A stretch of 53,644 bases of DNA from Nitrospirae bacterium JdFR-81 (GTDB lineage Bacteria > Nitrospirota > Thermodesulfovibrionia > UBA6902), in the NCBI GenBank assembly GCA_002011735.1, contig MTOQ01000082.1:1-53644 (forward strand). The letters run 5' to 3'. Within the stretch, counting starts at the first letter, position 1. Each line of letters opens with the position of its first letter. The translations under genes were made by a program, and so were the position numbers. A model generated the notes under the pieces. It searched no databases and had not been told where the DNA came from. It worked only from the letters and a program-made list of their open reading frames with translations. Shown here in pieces: positions 19,180 through 29,231 of the stretch.

Positions 19180-20006
19180 TTCTCTGATGATACACTATCG
19201 ATCAGGGCTATGAGTCTGTCTGCCGTTGTATAGCCCGAGACCACGGTGCCATCCTGGAGTATAAGCGTTGGTGTGCCTGTTATCCCGAGGGACCTACCAA
19301 GCTGTATATTCTCATCCACCTGATTGGTCTCACATGTGGGCGGTGGGATCTCCTTGCCTGAGAAGGCGTCATCAAGCAGCTTCAGTGATCTCTCGCAGAC
19401 GATGCTCTTGGATTTTCTATAGGCATCGGGATGGAGCTTTACAAGCGGGAAGAGCTTTATATAAAATGCGATATCCTTCCTTTCTGATACGATCTTTTTC
19501 AGCTCACCGTGCAGCTTTCTACAATACGGACAATCAGGGTCATCAAAGATGATCACCGTCTTTCTTGCCATGGGATTGCCCATGACAATGGCATCATCAA
19601 GGGGTATCTTGCCAACATCCACCTTTTTCTTGGGAGCAGGTTTAACCTCGCCACCGACAAGCCTTTTATTCTCTATGTCGATGATACTGCCGGCAAAGAA
19701 ATACTTCTTTGAATAATGGAGATACACAGGGAACCTCTTCCCCTTTGCCTCCACCTCCACCATCCACATCCCCTTCACAGGCCCCTGCTTTACATCTATC
19801 ACCTTCTCAACAAAATCCTTGAGGATCTCTGATGCCTCGTCCTTTTCGATCTTGTGACACTGGATGCAATCTGTGCCACAACCCTCACCCTCTATGTTGA
19901 ATGGATAGGCAAGGCTATGAATTGAGATGATAAAAAAGGACAGCCCTGTTAAGAACGCACCCTTCAGACACGACCTGATGACCTCTCCCTGCAATATAGA
20001 TCCCAT
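19176..20006 (-). CDS. DsbC-like periplasmic thiol-disulfide protein with a heme c motif
   Basis: 276-residue exported protein. The N-terminus has a hydrophobic segment (about 14-33). Next comes C47-I-Q-C50-H51, a standard heme c attachment motif, with C43 just before it. A DsbC-type N-terminal (dimerisation-like) region follows, then a thioredoxin fold with the active site C159-P-Y-C162 in [13 protein letters not shown] and the cis-Pro in [10 protein letters not shown]. It should isomerise or reduce disulfides in the periplasm, possibly of c-type cytochromes. A single CxxCH could bind heme, or the Cys pair could pass electrons. The ribosome site AAAGGAGGG is strong. Confidence 0.85.
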   Translation of the reverse strand: MGSILQGEVIRSCLKGAFLTGLSFFIISIHSLAYPFNIEGEGCGTDCIQCHKIEKDEASEILKDFVEKVIDVKQGPVKGMWMVEVEAKGKRFPVYLHYSKKYFFAGSIIDIENKRLVGGEVKPAPKKKVDVGKIPLDDAIVMGNPMARKTVIIFDDPDCPYCRKLHGELKKIVSERKDIAFYIKLFPLVKLHPDAYRKSKSIVCERSLKLLDDAFSGKEIPPPTCETNQVDENIQLGRSLGITGTPTLILQDGTVVSGYTTADRLIALIDSVSSEK

Positions 20007-20082
20007 AGTCCCTCCTTTAACAAATCCTCATTAAAGCATTTTAACATTTATCATTATCATGATACAAAGGAAACACAACCCC

Positions 20083-20110
20083 TTGTAAAACCAAAAATCT
20101 TTGTTATATT
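20083..20110 (+). promoter_or_regulatory. Promoter giving a near-leaderless comM mRNA
   Basis: TTGTAA (20083-20088), a 16-base spacer and TATATT (20105-20110, five of six matches). An overlapping TATTAT starts at 20107. The comM ATG is at 20121 and no Shine-Dalgarno sequence precedes it, so the leader should be only a few bases or absent. Confidence 0.5.
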
Positions 20111-20120
20111 ATTTCTCACT

Positions 20121-21653
20121 ATGCTCTCCAAGGTCCTCAGTGCAACACTGATCGGTATCGACGCACATATTGTTGAGGTCGAGGTTGATATAACATCACG
20201 GGGGCTGCCTCATTTTTCAATGGTCGGTCTGCCTGACACAGCGGTTAAGGAGAGCAAGGACAGGGTAAAGGCAGCATTAAAGAATACAGGCTTTAATTTC
20301 CCACTAAAGCAGATAACCGTAAACCTTGCGCCAGCGGATATAAAGAAAGAAGGCTCTGCATTCGACCTCCCAATAGCTATAGGGATTGTGACAGCAGAGG
20401 GCTTTATAGAGCCACGCTCTGTGGAGGGTTACATGCTTTCGGGGGAACTCTCTCTTGATGGAATGATAAAACCCGTTAAGGGCGCCTTATCTATGGCCAT
20501 AAAGGCAAAGGCCAGGGGGCTGAAGGGTATAATCATACCCAGGGAGAATGCCAGGGAGGCTGCGGTTGTGGAGGGTATCGATGTGTATGGCTTTGAAAGC
20601 CTGCCAGAACTGATCGGATTCTTCAGGGGAGAAGACAAAAAGACACCGATCAGGATAGATATCACAAAGGTGATGAGGGAGAATTCCGTATATCAGGATG
20701 ACTTTATGGATGTCAAGGGCCAGGAGCATGTCAAGAGGGCGCTTGAGGTTGCCGCTGCAGGCAGCCATAACATCCTGATGATAGGCCCGCCAGGCTCTGG
20801 CAAGACCATGCTTGCGCGGAGGATACCCACGATACTTCCTGATATGACATTCGAGGAGGCCCTTGAGACGACCAGGATTCACAGTGTGATGGGATATGTG
20901 GGGAGTGGTCAATCATTGATCGCCACAAGGCCATTCCGTTCACCCCACCATACGGTGTCTGACGTTGCAATGGTAGGAGGTGGACAGGTGCCGAAGCCTG
21001 GTGAGGTGAGCCTTGCACACAATGGAGTGCTCTTCCTTGATGAGCTACCAGAATTCAAGAGGAATGTGCTTGAAGTCTTGAGACAGCCCATAGAGGATGG
21101 GGTTGTTACAATCTCCAGGGCGGTCAGTTCCATCACCTATCCTGCATCCATTATGCTTGTATGTGCCATGAACCCCTGTCCATGTGGCTACTTTGGAGAT
21201 CCACGGCATCAGTGCACATGCACCCCATCCCAGATACATCGTTACAGACAGAAGGTCTCAGGGCCGCTCCTTGACAGAATAGATATCCATGTAGATGTGC
21301 CGGCTGTCGCATACAAGGATCTGTCCAATGAACTATCCGGTGAGCCATCCAGTGCCATTAAACAGAGGGTTCAGAGGGCAAGGGAGATCCAGATAGAGAG
21401 GTTCAAAAAAGACGGTATCTATTCTAATGCGAAGATGCGATCAAGGCACATAAAAAAATACTGCTCCCTCAAAAAGGAGGCGAGGGAGATACTGGAGACA
21501 GCCATGCAGAGACTCGGTCTCTCAGCAAGGGCATATACAAGGATACTGAAGGTCTCAAGGACGATAGCAGACCTTGCAGGCTCAGAATTGATAGAGGCAG
21601 AGCATATCTCAGAGGCCATCCAGTACAGATCACTTGATAGGGAATCGGCGTAA
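20121..21653 (+). CDS. comM: ComM/YifB-family AAA+ ATPase
   Basis: 510-residue Mg-chelatase-like ATPase. In transformable bacteria ComM is a hexameric branch-migration helicase that extends recombination of incoming DNA; other hosts keep it with less defined roles. The N-terminal Lon-protease-like domain (about 1-170) contains [17 protein letters not shown]. The AAA+ core has Walker A GPPGSGKT (about 222-229), [22 protein letters not shown], Walker [10 protein letters not shown] and a small zinc segment [10 protein letters not shown]-like ([11 protein letters not shown], then CTC). The Mg_chelatase C-terminal domain ends the protein. The promoter is close and the mRNA is probably leaderless. 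Confidence 0.96.
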   Translation: MLSKVLSATLIGIDAHIVEVEVDITSRGLPHFSMVGLPDTAVKESKDRVKAALKNTGFNFPLKQITVNLAPADIKKEGSAFDLPIAIGIVTAEGFIEPRSVEGYMLSGELSLDGMIKPVKGALSMAIKAKARGLKGIIIPRENAREAAVVEGIDVYGFESLPELIGFFRGEDKKTPIRIDITKVMRENSVYQDDFMDVKGQEHVKRALEVAAAGSHNILMIGPPGSGKTMLARRIPTILPDMTFEEALETTRIHSVMGYVGSGQSLIATRPFRSPHHTVSDVAMVGGGQVPKPGEVSLAHNGVLFLDELPEFKRNVLEVLRQPIEDGVVTISRAVSSITYPASIMLVCAMNPCPCGYFGDPRHQCTCTPSQIHRYRQKVSGPLLDRIDIHVDVPAVAYKDLSNELSGEPSSAIKQRVQRAREIQIERFKKDGIYSNAKMRSRHIKKYCSLKKEAREILETAMQRLGLSARAYTRILKVSRTIADLAGSELIEAEHISEAIQYRSLDRESA

Positions 21654-21691
21654 CCTCCTCAGGAATCAGGGCTCTCTATACGGATTCACTA

Positions 21692-22005
21692 TTTATGAGC
21701 AATATCCCTTGGCAATACTCCCCCATCTTGACCTTGCAAATCCGCTACTGATGTGGAGCTGTTACAGAAGGCGAGGGTAATGAAGAGACTTTTTGTTACC
21801 AGGGATAAAGATTTTGGTGCACTTGTATTTCTAAAAGAGGAGATAGCTACAGGGGTAATATTTTGAGGGGGGACCTTTAGATATCAACGCAATACATGAC
21901 GAATTATCCAGGCTGCTAAAAAGCCACAAAGAGGACGAATTGCATCATTATTTCTGCGTTGTAGAGAAAGATAGATATAGGACAAGACGTATTAGAAATC
22001 CATAA
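21692..22005 (+). pseudogene. Broken DUF5615-type PIN-like protein gene
   Basis: Reading across three frames recovers most of a DUF5615 protein. It has an N-terminal trace (NIPW, from 21695), the core SATDVELLQKARVMKRLFVTR-DKDFGALVF from about 21741, then a frameshift near 21860 into ILRGDL, and a second shift into DINAIHDELSRLL and FCVVEKDRYRTRRI, ending at 22003-22005. DUF5615 proteins are PIN-like nucleases usually paired with a DUF433 antitoxin. No partner is visible. At least two frameshifts, an internal stop and a shortened N-terminus make this a decayed gene. Confidence 0.75.
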
Positions 22006-22037
22006 AGGCTTGTTCTATAGAAGATTTAATCCTTTCA

Positions 22038-22080
22038 AAGGGGGCTGTCCATCGAACTGTGTAAATTGATAAACTGAGGA
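22038..22080 (+). mobile_element. Probable IS256-family terminal remnant
   Basis: GGGGGCTGTCC followed by AACTGTGTAAATTGA (22040-22069) resembles the terminal inverted repeats of IS256/mutator-type elements, which share a GTCC...TGTGTAAA core. No transposase gene and no matching second end were found within the window, so it is at best a solo end left after deletion. It lies directly after the broken DUF5615 gene. Confidence 0.45.
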
Positions 22081-22284
22081 AAGCACAGGAGGTGGTCAGC
22101 CCGAACTCATGTCACTTCATGGGGCTTCCTGTTTTATGATCTGAAAGCAGGTTGTGGAGGTCTCACCACTAAGTCTCCAGGGGCCTGTTCTTGGACCCTT
22201 CATGGCAGGTTATTCTATGCTCAGGTGATAGCATGTTAGTATTTGTGTTATTCTTTATAGAATCCTTAACAAAAAGGAGGGTAG
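22081..22284. other. Intergenic remainder without recognisable genes
   Basis: About 200 bases between the IS-like end and the MacA-like gene. Six-frame reading gives only short, stop-rich segments that I do not recognise. A weak -10-like TATAGA at 22256-22261 has no good -35. The segment ends in AAAAAGGAGG, the ribosome site of the next gene. Confidence 0.5.
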
Positions 22285-22287
22285 ATC

Positions 22288-23367
22288 ATCCTTAAGAGGG
22301 CTGTAATATGGCTTACTGTCCTGGCATTTGTTGCCTTAATAGGGTTCCTTGTCTATAAGAAGAGGTTTGCACCCATTGAGGTCAAGGGGGCCACCGTGAC
22401 GAGGCAGGAGATCGAGGCAACGGTTACAGGGACGTCCACAGGTATAATCAGGTCCGATGTCGAGGTGAATGTGACCGCTCAGAGGAAGGGGAAGATAACA
22501 GGGCTTTATTATGATGAGGGTGACACAGTGAAGAAGGGAGCACTGATAGCAAGGTTTGATACCGATGAGGTCATGGCAAACCTGAGAAAGGCAGAGGCAG
22601 AGCTGAGACGGGCAGAGATAAATCTATCGAATATAGAGAAGGAGTATGACAGGAAGAAGACCCTCTTTAAGGAACAGCTACTGAGCAAACAGCAGTTTGA
22701 TGACATAAATGCAAGGCTCCTGCTTGCAAGGGCTGCGCTTGAGGATGCGAGGGCAGTGTATGACATGGCAAAGCTCCAGTATGAATACTCGTTTATAAAG
22801 GCACCGGTTGATGGCGTAATCGCTGAGAGGCCAGTAAAGGTCGGTGATACTGTTGCACCAGGACAGAAGATCGTCTCTATAGTTGATCCCTCGTTACTCT
22901 ACATCTCAGCCCCTGTTGATGAGGCCGATGTTGGCAGGGTCTCAGTCGGTCAGGAGGTAAGGATAACTATGGACGCCTATCCTGGCAGGACATTCAGGGG
23001 AGAGGTGATAAGGCTCTCCCCGATAGTGACCGGCGGCAGGCTTGAGACCAGGACGTTTGAGGTGAGGGTCTCGGTGCCCCAGGATGATATCATTATCAAG
23101 CCAGGGATGTCTGCTGATATAGAGATAATAACCGGCAGGGTCAGGGATGCCCTTGTCGTGCCATCACAGGTGGTCATTGAGGAGGGATTGAGGCGGTATG
23201 TGTATGTCGTTGAGTCAGGGAGGGCAAGGCTGAGGGAGGTCGAGACAGGGCTCTTTAACTGGAACCTTACCGAGATAAAATCAGGCCTTAAGGAGGGAGA
23301 GACGGTTATCTTCACACCTGATAATCCTGGCTTCAGGGAGGGCGTGAGGGTAAAGGTTGTTGATTAG
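22288..23367 (+). CDS. MacA-like periplasmic adaptor (membrane fusion protein)
   Basis: About 359-residue HlyD/MacA-type adaptor linking an inner-membrane ABC exporter to an outer-membrane channel. An N-terminal membrane anchor (about residues 4-24) is followed by a lipoyl/barrel-sandwich half (TGLYYDEGDTVKKGALIARFD), a coiled coil (about 85-150), the second lipoyl half (FIKAPVDGVIAERPVKVGDTVAPG) and a beta-barrel domain. No ATG, GTG or TTG precedes the anchor in frame: the frame opens after TAG at 22282-22284 with two ATC codons. AGGAGG (22275-22280) lies 7 bases before the second ATC (22288), so I place the start there. A GTG at 22396 would remove the anchor. The adaptor stop overlaps the ATPase start. 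Confidence 0.85.
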   Translation: MLKRAVIWLTVLAFVALIGFLVYKKRFAPIEVKGATVTRQEIEATVTGTSTGIIRSDVEVNVTAQRKGKITGLYYDEGDTVKKGALIARFDTDEVMANLRKAEAELRRAEINLSNIEKEYDRKKTLFKEQLLSKQQFDDINARLLLARAALEDARAVYDMAKLQYEYSFIKAPVDGVIAERPVKVGDTVAPGQKIVSIVDPSLLYISAPVDEADVGRVSVGQEVRITMDAYPGRTFRGEVIRLSPIVTGGRLETRTFEVRVSVPQDDIIIKPGMSADIEIITGRVRDALVVPSQVVIEEGLRRYVYVVESGRARLREVETGLFNWNLTEIKSGLKEGETVIFTPDNPGFREGVRVKVVD

Positions 23368-24031
23368 CCTCAGGGATATCAGAAAGAGCTATCTGTTGGG
23401 CAGGGTGAGGATCGATGTCCTCAGGGGTATTAACCTTGATGTTGAAAGGGGAGACTTCGTGGCCATCATGGGGCCTTCAGGCTCTGGCAAGTCCACCCTT
23501 CTCAATATCATAGGGTGTCTTGACAGGCAGTCGTCAGGGAGGTATCTGTTTGAGGGTATCGATATAGCAGAGAGGACGGATAATGAGCTTGCTGAGTTGA
23601 GGAACAAGAGGTTTGGCTTTGTCTTCCAGAGCTTCAACCTGCTGCCAAGATATTCAGCATTTAAAAATGTTGAATTACCAATGATTTATAGTAATATACC
23701 TCAAGCAAAACGTGAGGAAAAAGTGGCGGATGTGCTGGAGAAGGTCGGACTCATCGACCGCAAGGACCATACCCCTGCTGAACTGAGTGGAGGCGAACAG
23801 CAGAGGGTGGCCATTGCAAGGGCGCTCGTGATGAACCCCTCTGTGATCCTTGCTGACGAGCCAACAGGCAACCTTGACAGCAGGGCAGGGGCGGAGATAA
23901 TGAAGATATTCAGGAGCCTCAATGAGGAGGGGATAACCATAATCCTTGTAACCCATGAGATGGCCGTTGCCAGGACAGCGAAACGGATAATCACCATAAA
24001 GGATGGGGTCTGTCTTGATGGATGTTATTGA
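23357..24031 (+). CDS. MacB/LolD-type ABC transporter ATPase
   Basis: 224-residue ATP-binding subunit of the MacB/LolD branch. Walker [10 protein letters not shown] (about 38-46), signature [15 protein letters not shown], Walker [13 protein letters not shown] and the switch His in VTHE are all intact. The start is TTG 23357 (or 23360), inside the end of the adaptor gene, with GAGGG 6 bases upstream. It powers the FtsX-like permease encoded next. Unlike E. coli MacB, ATPase and permease are separate polypeptides. Confidence 0.94.
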   Translation: MLISLRDIRKSYLLGRVRIDVLRGINLDVERGDFVAIMGPSGSGKSTLLNIIGCLDRQSSGRYLFEGIDIAERTDNELAELRNKRFGFVFQSFNLLPRYSAFKNVELPMIYSNIPQAKREEKVADVLEKVGLIDRKDHTPAELSGGEQQRVAIARALVMNPSVILADEPTGNLDSRAGAEIMKIFRSLNEEGITIILVTHEMAVARTAKRIITIKDGVCLDGCY

Positions 24032-25223
24032 GGTCTTAAAGATGTCTCGAACCACTATCCTGATCAACAAGACACGGTCATTCCTGACCGTGCTTGGCGT
24101 TGTGATCGGTGTGACCGCCGTTATATTGATGGTCTCGATAGGCGAGGGGGCGAGGAAATACATCAGGGATGAGTTCACAGGGCTCGGGTCAAACATCCTG
24201 GTGGTTGTCCCTGGAAAGACATCATCAGAGGGGGGACCACATATGGGGACGAGTGCCGTCAGAAAGCTCGTCTATGGCGATGCCGAGCTGATAAAGAGGC
24301 GATCGAGGTATATAGAGTCGTCGATACCTGTTGTGGTGGGCACATCCCTCATCAAATACATCTCAAAGAGCAGATACACGTATGTGGAGGGCGTGTCAGA
24401 GGAGTTCTTCAGGGTAAGGAACCTCTCGGTCGACAGCGGCCGTTTCTTTACAAAGACGGACGTGGAGGCAAGGCGGAGGGTGTGTGTGATAGGAAGGACA
24501 GTGAAGCGGGAGATACTGGGTGAGATAAACCCCCTCGGCAGGCTTATCACCATTGGAGAGACCAAGTTCAGGGTCATCGGCCTGATGGCCCCGAAGGGCG
24601 TTACGCTCGGTTTTGACTTTGATGACCTTGTGTTTATACCTGTTACAACCGCAATGGAGCTTTTTGACACCGACAGCCTTTTCAACATAACGGTTAAGGT
24701 GAGGAGCGAGAAGGAGATACCCCTTGCAAAGGAGGACATCAGGAGGACCCTGCTTAAAAAGCATGCTGGGGAGGAGGACTTTACCATACTCAGCCAGGAT
24801 GAGATGCTCTCTGTTATGGAGAGGATACTGAAGATCATGACCGCTGTGCTTGCAGGTATCGCCTCCATATCACTGCTGGTGGGAGGCGTTGGGATTATGA
24901 ACATCATGCTCGTCTCTGTCAAGGAGAGGACACGGGAGATCGGACTCAGAAAGGCGATCGGTGCGAAGAACAGGGACATACTCTTCCAGTTCCTTGCCGA
25001 GGCCGTTGTGCTGAGTCTCGTAGGAGGGATAATGGGCATACTGATCGGGGTTGTGCTCACATGGATGATACCCCTCTTTGTGTCCTATCTGCCCACCAGG
25101 TTGAGTGGATGGTCGGTAATAATGGCATTCTCGTTCTCTGTGTTCGTGGGTATATTCTTTGGTGTCTATCCTGCAAAGAAGGCGGCAGGTCTTGACCCAA
25201 TAATTGCGCTCAGGTATGAATAG
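24018..25223 (+). CDS. MacB-like ABC transporter permease
   Basis: About 401-residue inner-membrane permease with the MacB_PCD/FtsX layout. There is one N-terminal helix (about 20-42, [18 protein letters not shown]), a large periplasmic domain (about 45-270) and three C-terminal helices, with the conserved [16 protein letters not shown] coupling segment between the first two. Together with the adaptor and ATPase it forms a mechanotransmission-type exporter; the substrate is unknown and no TolC-like gene is adjacent. ATG 24018 has GGGGT 8 bases upstream. An earlier ATG at 24003 would add five residues. The gene overlaps the end of the ATPase gene. Confidence 0.92.
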   Translation: MDVIEVLKMSRTTILINKTRSFLTVLGVVIGVTAVILMVSIGEGARKYIRDEFTGLGSNILVVVPGKTSSEGGPHMGTSAVRKLVYGDAELIKRRSRYIESSIPVVVGTSLIKYISKSRYTYVEGVSEEFFRVRNLSVDSGRFFTKTDVEARRRVCVIGRTVKREILGEINPLGRLITIGETKFRVIGLMAPKGVTLGFDFDDLVFIPVTTAMELFDTDSLFNITVKVRSEKEIPLAKEDIRRTLLKKHAGEEDFTILSQDEMLSVMERILKIMTAVLAGIASISLLVGGVGIMNIMLVSVKERTREIGLRKAIGAKNRDILFQFLAEAVVLSLVGGIMGILIGVVLTWMIPLFVSYLPTRLSGWSVIMAFSFSVFVGIFFGVYPAKKAAGLDPIIALRYE

Positions 25224-25225
25224 TG

Positions 25226-28200
25226 ATGAAGGAATTCTTTACCAGGAGGAGATGGATATTCTCGAGGCTACTGCCAGGACTGCTGATATTCCTGGTTATA
25301 TTCTTCCTCCTGAGGGGGCCGTATCTCTCTAATTCAATAAAGAGGATCATTATCCCCATCCTTGAGAATGCCACCGGCGAAAGGATCATCACCGATCATG
25401 CAGTGATAAACCTACTTCCTCTCTATATCCAGATAAAGAGCATCAGGGTCTTCAACGATGAGGGACGCAGACTCGTATGGATCACAAAGACCCGTGCATA
25501 TATAGACCCCCTTGCACTCCTGCGCGGTGAGGTAAGGCTCAGCAGGCTGTCACTCAAAGAGCCGAATATTACGGCTTCAAAAGAGGAGATCCAGAGGATG
25601 ATCGACCACATCAAGGGATATCTCTCTGGTGGCAGGGAGGGTGTCGTGGTTACATTGAAGGGGATCAAGATCATCAGAGGAGAGTTTGATCTGAGCGGGA
25701 TGAATGGGCTCAGGAAGGTCTCGGGCAGGGGGCTCATGGTGAGCGGGTTTTTTAGAGGGGATGAGCTTATCCTCGATTGGTCACTCGATGAGGGTCACAT
25801 CTCCATCAAGGGGCTCTCAGAGGTGGTCTATGATGCAGACGGTAGGGTGAGGATAGGAAGGGATGGTGTGGTGGAGCTCTCGGACATAGATATAGGAGTT
25901 TATGGCTCAGAGCTTCGGGCAGATGGCAGGCTGTCCTTCTCGCCTGATGAGGGTTTCAAAAAGGGGGTGATCAAGGGGAGGGCAAGGGTCCTGACTGAGA
26001 CGGTCAACAGGATCATGGGTGTAAGGTCTGATAGGGCGAGTGAGGGCGAGATCAGACTCACAGGAGGTGTTGAGATCCTGCCTGACAGGGGATGGCCTGA
26101 CTTTGTCCTTGATTTAAAGACAGAGGGGTTCTTTTATCTTGAAGACCTCATGAGGCTCCTCAAGGTCAGAGACAGGATAGAAGGGAGGATATCACTGGAT
26201 GGGAGGATAAGCGGCAGTTATAAGGATCTGGTGGGAGAGGGCAGGGTGAGACTCAGGGATGGCCTCCTGAGCACCCTGCCTCTGGATGATGCCGAGGGAG
26301 ATATCCGATACAGGAACAGGAGGTTTGACCTCAGGGATTTTATAGCACATACATATAAGGGAGAGCTGAAGGGGGATGCATACCTTCTCATCCCTCGTGG
26401 AGACTATTTTGTCAGGGCAAGTGTTGATGGTATAGATAGCAGGGATTTCTTCGGATTTATCGGGTGGGACGCCCCCTTCTCAAGGGGCATCATCGATGGG
26501 GAGTTTGATCTAAAGAAGATCAAGGGAAGGGACTTTGATGTTGTCGCAGATGTGAATTACACAAACAGGGATGTTACGGAGGAGGGTCCGATCACCAGGC
26601 TCAGGGGCATTGAGGGAGTGGTTAGGTTTAAGGACAGGGTCGTCACGATCAAGGACGCAAGGTTCTTTACACCCCTGTCCGAGATGTTCATGGACGGAGA
26701 TATCAACCTCATGGACAGAAAGCTCCTTTTAAAGATCAGGCTCAACAGCAGGGATGCATCAGAGCTCATGGATAATCTGGAGGGGAAACTCGTATTCACC
26801 GGCAGTGCAGGTGGGTCAATGGAGGATATAAATATATCAGGCTCTCTACAGATGTCATCAGGCAGTATCAATGGTTTTATATTCGATACCCTTGATTCAG
26901 AGCTCACATACTCCGTCGATTCCCTGAGATTAAAGAGGCTCGAGATCCGCAAAGGCAGGTCGGATTACAGGATCACAGGAACGGTGAGCTTCAGAGATGC
27001 AGAGAGGCTCTTCTCATTCAACAGGCCACTGTTTGATCTGAAGGTCCTGTTGAATAATGCCGATGCAGGGGTGCTGGCAGGGTTCTTTTATAAAGACGCA
27101 CCACTTTCAGGTTATGTGGATGGAACGCTCTACTTTAAGGGCACAAGAGAGGATTATCAGGGCAGGGGAAGGCTCCTTGTCAGAGAGGCCATGCTCCCTA
27201 TGCAGGCCTTTGACAGGATAGGCATTGAGGTGGGATTCTCTGAAGAGGCGCTGGAGTTTAAGTCCATCGCATTGAGCAGGGGAGAGAGTGAACTTACAGG
27301 GGACGGGACGCTCTACCATAACAGGAGGTTTAAACTCGCGCTCGTATCCAACAGACTGAGGCTCGAGGATGTGGATGGTCTGAAGGGATACGGGATTGGC
27401 GGAGTGGTAAAGGCCCTGAGGTTGAATGCACATGGTTCAATAGATAATCCTGATGTTGCCCTGTCCATGGATCTGGGGGATATCAATCTCAAGGGTATCG
27501 TGTTTCATAAAGGTTCAATGAGTGCAAAGATGAAGGACAGGGTCATCCGTTTTAATGCCAGCCTTCCAAGGGACAGAGTGGGTGTTGATGGTAAGGTGGT
27601 GGTTGGAAGGGTGCCTGAGTGGGAGATAAATATGAGGTTTGATCAGGGTGACTACGGGATGATTGTCAGGGGTGTGATGGATGTGCCTGATGAAGAGATG
27701 CATTTAAGAGCCAGGGGGGCGATTAATCTGGGTGGAAGGGGCAGGAGGGTGCTGTCCATGACAACAAGGTTTGATTCCATCGACATGGCTCTCTATGGAT
27801 ACAGATTTAAAAACAAGGGTGTGATACTCATCAGGCTTAATAACAGGAGGCTTGAGATAGGCTCTTTTGAGCTCATGGGTGACAGGGCCTATGTCTCAGT
27901 AACAGGTGGGATTGATATAGGCCAGGGATACGACATAAGGATGGTCGGGCACCTTGGCTTAGCGCCATTGAGTGCCCTGAGCAGGAGGGTGTCGTCACTC
28001 AGGGGTGAGGGTGATGTCACTGTTGAGATATCAGGCAGGTGGCAGAGGCCTGATATTACAGGTGAGATAAGGCTGAAGGATGTTACGGCATCGATAAAGG
28101 GGTTTCCATATATAATAGGGCCATTCCAGGGGAGCGTTGGTTTTAAGAGGGACAGGGTGGTCATCGATTCCCTTTATGGCCAGTTTGCAGGTGGAAGGGT

Positions 28201-29209
28201 GGAGGTGTCAGGTGTGGGGTACCTCAAGGGCCTTTCTTTTAAGGGTTTCTCCATCATGTCAAGACTCGATGGGATACGCCTGAGCCACCTTGAAGGCATA
28301 AAGGCGGTGTTTGATGGTCAGCTTTTTTATGAATCATCCGCAGAGGGTGATATGCTCTCTGGAGATTTATATATAAAGAGTGCAAGATATGAGCGGAGGG
28401 TGGAATGGAAGGGCTGGCTGACAGGGCTTACAGAGACAGGAGGTGAAGGGGCCATCGTTGAGACGCCCCCCTTCTTTGCTGATACCGGCCTTAATATACA
28501 CATATCAGGCTCAGAGGGGATAATGATCGACAACAATATACTCAGGAGTCCTGTAAGCCTCGACCTGACAATCACAGGCAGGGTTAATAGATATGGCCTT
28601 ATCGGCAGTGTCAGGGCAGATGACGGAAACATCTACTTCAGGGATAATGAGTTCGAGATCATAAGCGGTAGGGTCGACTTTGTAGAGACAGGACGGATAA
28701 GCCCTGTCTTCAATGTCAAGGCAGAGACATTCACCAGGGGTTACAGGGTCAGGATGACCATAGAGGGACCACTTGACAGACTCGGCCTTTTCCTCTCGTC
28801 AGATCCACCACTTTCTGAGAATGAGATACTCATGCTCCTTACAGCAGGCAGGGTTGATAAGGAGGGCAGGGGGTTTGAGAGTGGCATAGCTGCAGGTGAG
28901 GCAACCGCAATCCTTGCCGGTGGCGTGGAGGATGTGTTCACAGAGGGATTGAGGAGCATGGTCGGGGTTGAACGTTTTGAGATCAACCCCCAGACCACAT
29001 CAACAGGTGCACTGAGTCCGAGGATCACCGTGGGGAAGAGACTCCTAAATGAGAGGCTATCCATCAGCTATACAATATCCATCGGCACAACAGAGGAGAG
29101 CATTATAAGGGTTAAATACAGGATCGGCAAGAAGATCTCCATTATAGGCACAAGGGATGAACTTGGCAGTATAGGGATGGACCTGAACTACAGGTTCGAG
29201 TTTGAATGA
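25226..29209 (+). CDS. tamB: TamB/AsmA-like translocation and assembly protein
   Basis: 1327-residue protein with one N-terminal transmembrane helix (about 14-30) and a very long beta-rich periplasmic body made of repeated short strands, as in AsmA-like bridge proteins. The C-terminal DUF490/TamB domain (about 1000-1327) contains the late motif FLSSDPPLSENEILMLLTAGR and ends in a beta-signal-like NYRFEFE. TamB works with TamA, encoded immediately downstream, in outer-membrane protein assembly, and AsmA-like proteins are also linked to phospholipid transport to the outer membrane. The ATG follows GTG 25223 at the permease stop. Confidence 0.92.
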   Translation: MKEFFTRRRWIFSRLLPGLLIFLVIFFLLRGPYLSNSIKRIIIPILENATGERIITDHAVINLLPLYIQIKSIRVFNDEGRRLVWITKTRAYIDPLALLRGEVRLSRLSLKEPNITASKEEIQRMIDHIKGYLSGGREGVVVTLKGIKIIRGEFDLSGMNGLRKVSGRGLMVSGFFRGDELILDWSLDEGHISIKGLSEVVYDADGRVRIGRDGVVELSDIDIGVYGSELRADGRLSFSPDEGFKKGVIKGRARVLTETVNRIMGVRSDRASEGEIRLTGGVEILPDRGWPDFVLDLKTEGFFYLEDLMRLLKVRDRIEGRISLDGRISGSYKDLVGEGRVRLRDGLLSTLPLDDAEGDIRYRNRRFDLRDFIAHTYKGELKGDAYLLIPRGDYFVRASVDGIDSRDFFGFIGWDAPFSRGIIDGEFDLKKIKGRDFDVVADVNYTNRDVTEEGPITRLRGIEGVVRFKDRVVTIKDARFFTPLSEMFMDGDINLMDRKLLLKIRLNSRDASELMDNLEGKLVFTGSAGGSMEDINISGSLQMSSGSINGFIFDTLDSELTYSVDSLRLKRLEIRKGRSDYRITGTVSFRDAERLFSFNRPLFDLKVLLNNADAGVLAGFFYKDAPLSGYVDGTLYFKGTREDYQGRGRLLVREAMLPMQAFDRIGIEVGFSEEALEFKSIALSRGESELTGDGTLYHNRRFKLALVSNRLRLEDVDGLKGYGIGGVVKALRLNAHGSIDNPDVALSMDLGDINLKGIVFHKGSMSAKMKDRVIRFNASLPRDRVGVDGKVVVGRVPEWEINMRFDQGDYGMIVRGVMDVPDEEMHLRARGAINLGGRGRRVLSMTTRFDSIDMALYGYRFKNKGVILIRLNNRRLEIGSFELMGDRAYVSVTGGIDIGQGYDIRMVGHLGLAPLSALSRRVSSLRGEGDVTVEISGRWQRPDITGEIRLKDVTASIKGFPYIIGPFQGSVGFKRDRVVIDSLYGQFAGGRVEVSGVGYLKGLSFKGFSIMSRLDGIRLSHLEGIKAVFDGQLFYESSAEGDMLSGDLYIKSARYERRVEWKGWLTGLTETGGEGAIVETPPFFADTGLNIHISGSEGIMIDNNILRSPVSLDLTITGRVNRYGLIGSVRADDGNIYFRDNEFEIISGRVDFVETGRISPVFNVKAETFTRGYRVRMTIEGPLDRLGLFLSSDPPLSENEILMLLTAGRVDKEGRGFESGIAAGEATAILAGGVEDVFTEGLRSMVGVERFEINPQTTSTGALSPRITVGKRLLNERLSISYTISIGTTEESIIRVKYRIGKKISIIGTRDELGSIGMDLNYRFEFE

Positions 29210-29231
29210 TACACAGGGTGAGGAGAACGAG

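Noticed and set aside
21781-21864. Short ATG-started frame (MKRLFVTRDKDFG...) as an intact small gene
   Set aside because: It is only the middle of the DUF5615 fold; the remaining parts continue in other frames, so it was scored as a pseudogene.
24272-25060. 262-codon minus-strand frame opposite the MacB-like permease
   Set aside because: Composition (Ser, Thr, Ile rich) mirrors the permease codons in reverse; no family features.
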